Positions 5,223-6,570 of a DNA stretch of 6,570 nucleotides are shown in pieces. Within the stretch, counting starts at the first letter, position 1; each line of letters opens with the position of its first letter. The notes beneath the pieces are model-generated. The model was not told the DNA's origin and did no database searches. It saw only the letters and a list, made by a program, of their open reading frames with translations. A program made the translations under genes and the position numbers. Source of the stretch: an uncultured Sphingobium sp. (GTDB lineage: Bacteria > Pseudomonadota > Alphaproteobacteria > Sphingomonadales > Sphingomonadaceae); contig CAMPHJ010000083.1 in NCBI GenBank assembly GCA_946885845.1, forward strand, positions 1 through 6,570. Direction: 5' to 3'.

Positions 5223-6465
5223 GACTGATGGCAAGATCGGCGGTTTCGATCTCCGGCTTGCGGCCGCCGATGATGTCGGCGATCACTTGTCCCGAACCGC
5301 AGGCCATGGTCCATCCCAAGGTGCCGTGGCCGGTATTGAGGAAGAGGTTGGGAATATTGGTGCCGCCGATCACCGGCGTGCTGTCGGGCGTCATCGGACG
5401 CAATCCCGACCAGAAGGTCGCCTCGCCAAGATCGCCCGCGCCGGGAAAGAGCGAGCCTACCGAATATTCCAGCGTATCGCGCCGCGCCTTGGGCAGCCCC
5501 TTCGAATAGCCCGACAGTTCCGCCATGCCGCCAACCCTGATCCGGTCGCCCAGTCGCGTGATTGCGACCTTGTAGCTTTCATCCAGCAGGGTCGACACCG
5601 GCGCGCGTGGTTCGTCGACGATCGGCACAGTGATCGAATAGCCCTTCACCGGATAGACCGGCAACTTGATCCCCAGCGGCGCCAACAGCAGCGGGGAGTA
5701 GCTGCCAAGCGCCACCAGATAGATGTCCGCCTGAATGCGTCCCCGGTCCGTTTCGATATGGCTGACCTTGCCGTCGTTCGTCGCGATACGCGCGACGGTG
5801 CGACCATTCAGGAAGGTCACGCCGCTGGCCTTTGACATGTCGGCAAGGGCATTGGTGAACTTGAAACAATCGCCAGTCTCATCATTGGGAAGGCGCAAGC
5901 CCCCTGCCAGCGGAATTTCGCTGCTGGCAAGGCCAGGCTCCGCCGCGATGCAGCCTGCCGGGTCCAGCACTTCGAACGGCACGCCGTCGGCCTTGAGCAC
6001 CGCAATATCCTTGGCGATACCGTCGAGCTGCTTTTGCTCACGGAAAAGCTGGAGCGTTCCCTGGCTACGCTCATCATAGGCGATGCCGGTTTCCGTCCGC
6101 AGATCGATCAGCCGATCGCGGCTATATTCCGCCAGCCGCACCATCCGGCTCTTGTTGATCGCATAGGATCGTTCATTGCAGTTGCCCAGCATCGCCGCCA
6201 TCCAACGCAGCATGGCCATATCCATCTGCGGGCGCAAAATCAGCGGTGCGTGGCGCATGAACAGCCAGCGCAATGCCTTCATCGGAATCCCCGGCGCCGC
6301 CCAGGGAGAAGCGTAGCCGGGAGAGATTTCACCTGCATTGGCGAAGCTGGTTTCCAGCGCCGGGCCATCCTGCCGATCGATCACAGTCACTTCATGCCCG
6401 GCCTGCGCGAGATACCAGGCGGACGTGACGCCGACGACTCCGCTGCCCAGAATAGCGACCTTCAT
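5212..6465 (-). CDS. dadA: D-amino-acid dehydrogenase, small subunit
   Basis: DadA is an FAD-dependent, membrane-associated dehydrogenase that oxidises D-alanine and other D-amino acids to 2-oxo acids plus ammonia, passing electrons to the respiratory chain. The 417-residue product follows the well-known enterobacterial DadA closely from end to end: FAD-binding GSGVVG at 7-12, [23 protein letters not shown] near 37-59, [11 protein letters not shown] at 107-117, LPNDETGD at 192-199, [14 protein letters not shown] at 354-367 and [16 protein letters not shown] at 377-392. It lacks the short extra C-terminus of the E. coli protein. ATG 6465 is fixed by a GGAG (6478..6475) nine bases upstream and by the start of the FAD motif. 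It overlaps the upstream alanine racemase gene as ATGA, so the two are probably co-translated, and it converges on the aminotransferase. Confidence 0.96.
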   Translation of the reverse strand: MKVAILGSGVVGVTSAWYLAQAGHEVTVIDRQDGPALETSFANAGEISPGYASPWAAPGIPMKALRWLFMRHAPLILRPQMDMAMLRWMAAMLGNCNERSYAINKSRMVRLAEYSRDRLIDLRTETGIAYDERSQGTLQLFREQKQLDGIAKDIAVLKADGVPFEVLDPAGCIAAEPGLASSEIPLAGGLRLPNDETGDCFKFTNALADMSKASGVTFLNGRTVARIATNDGKVSHIETDRGRIQADIYLVALGSYSPLLLAPLGIKLPVYPVKGYSITVPIVDEPRAPVSTLLDESYKVAITRLGDRIRVGGMAELSGYSKGLPKARRDTLEYSVGSLFPGAGDLGEATFWSGLRPMTPDSTPVIGGTNIPNLFLNTGHGTLGWTMACGSGQVIADIIGGRKPEIETADLAISRYA

Positions 6466-6570
6466 GCCATTATGCTCCGTTTCTGATCGACCCGCTCCGC
6501 CCCGACAATCTCGCGGCGATAGCGGCGACCCAATTGGGTCAGGATTTCATAGGAAATGGTGCCCGCGTCG
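6462..6570 (-). CDS. Alanine racemase, C-terminal end (partial, enters from the right edge)
   Basis: A minus-strand frame open at the window edge gives 35 codons before TGA at 6464..6462. It reads [19 protein letters not shown] and then a short tail. GT(I/V)[13 protein letters not shown] is the characteristic C-terminus of bacterial alanine racemases, which use pyridoxal phosphate to interconvert L- and D-alanine. The roughly 16 residues after RYRR look like a non-conserved tail; they also carry the GGAG that serves dadA. The stop overlaps the dadA ATG as ATGA. The catalytic residues lie outside the window, so whether this is a catabolic DadX-like or biosynthetic Alr-like enzyme cannot be decided; coupling to dadA favours a catabolic role. 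Confidence 0.85.
   Translation of the reverse strand, partial: DAGTISYEILTQLGRRYRREIVGAERVDQKRSIMA
6475..6478 (-). promoter_or_regulatory. Ribosome binding site for dadA inside the racemase gene
   Basis: The minus strand reads GGAG here, nine bases before the dadA ATG at 6465. It lies in the last codons of the racemase gene, so dadA can be initiated both independently and by coupled re-initiation at the ATGA overlap. Confidence 0.65.

Noticed and set aside
5212..6465. Glycine oxidase or another FAD amino-acid oxidase instead of DadA
   Set aside because: The end-to-end series of DadA-specific stretches ([32 protein letters not shown]) is too close to DadA.

Overview
The window reads as GC-rich alphaproteobacterial chromosome, most likely from a sphingomonad (Sphingobium/Sphingomonas/Novosphingobium type). 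This rests on the style of the UbiA, RsmE and DadA proteins and on a GCTTGTCGAA/TTCGACAAGC palindromic repeat of the kind common in those genomes. Taxonomy is inferred by eye; no search was run. I see no CRISPR, tRNA, rRNA, insertion sequence or prophage gene.

Layout. (1) Positions 1-2430 are a minus-strand pair: ubiA (ubiquinone prenyltransferase), then a two-HKD phospholipase D-family protein whose ATG overlaps the ubiA stop by four bases. A ribosome binding site and ATG at the extreme left edge suggest another minus-strand gene continuing out of the window. (2) An 81-base divergent spacer holds an inverted pair of REP-like repeats. (3) rsmE (16S rRNA m3U1498 methyltransferase) runs on the plus strand. 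(4) A 252-base spacer contains a full-core sigma-54 promoter (TGGCACG-N4-TTGC), an upstream dyad and a terminator-like hairpin. (5) A plus-strand class III omega-aminotransferase follows. (6) A 333-base gene-free spacer is packed with inverted repeats. (7) On the minus strand, converging on the aminotransferase, are the last 35 codons of an alanine racemase and the complete D-amino-acid dehydrogenase dadA, again overlapping as ATGA.

How the genes may work together. Close relatives of this omega-aminotransferase move amino groups from amines to pyruvate and make L-alanine. The alanine racemase/DadA pair turns L-alanine into D-alanine and then pyruvate plus ammonia. The right half of the window may therefore be an amine-nitrogen module in which the acceptor pyruvate is regenerated next door. 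The sigma-54 promoter fits control by nitrogen status or amine availability. The left half is housekeeping (quinone synthesis, rRNA modification, lipid metabolism).

The most interesting points are the sigma-54 promoter and its surrounding elements, the alanine-recycling arrangement, and the structured spacer between the convergent genes.
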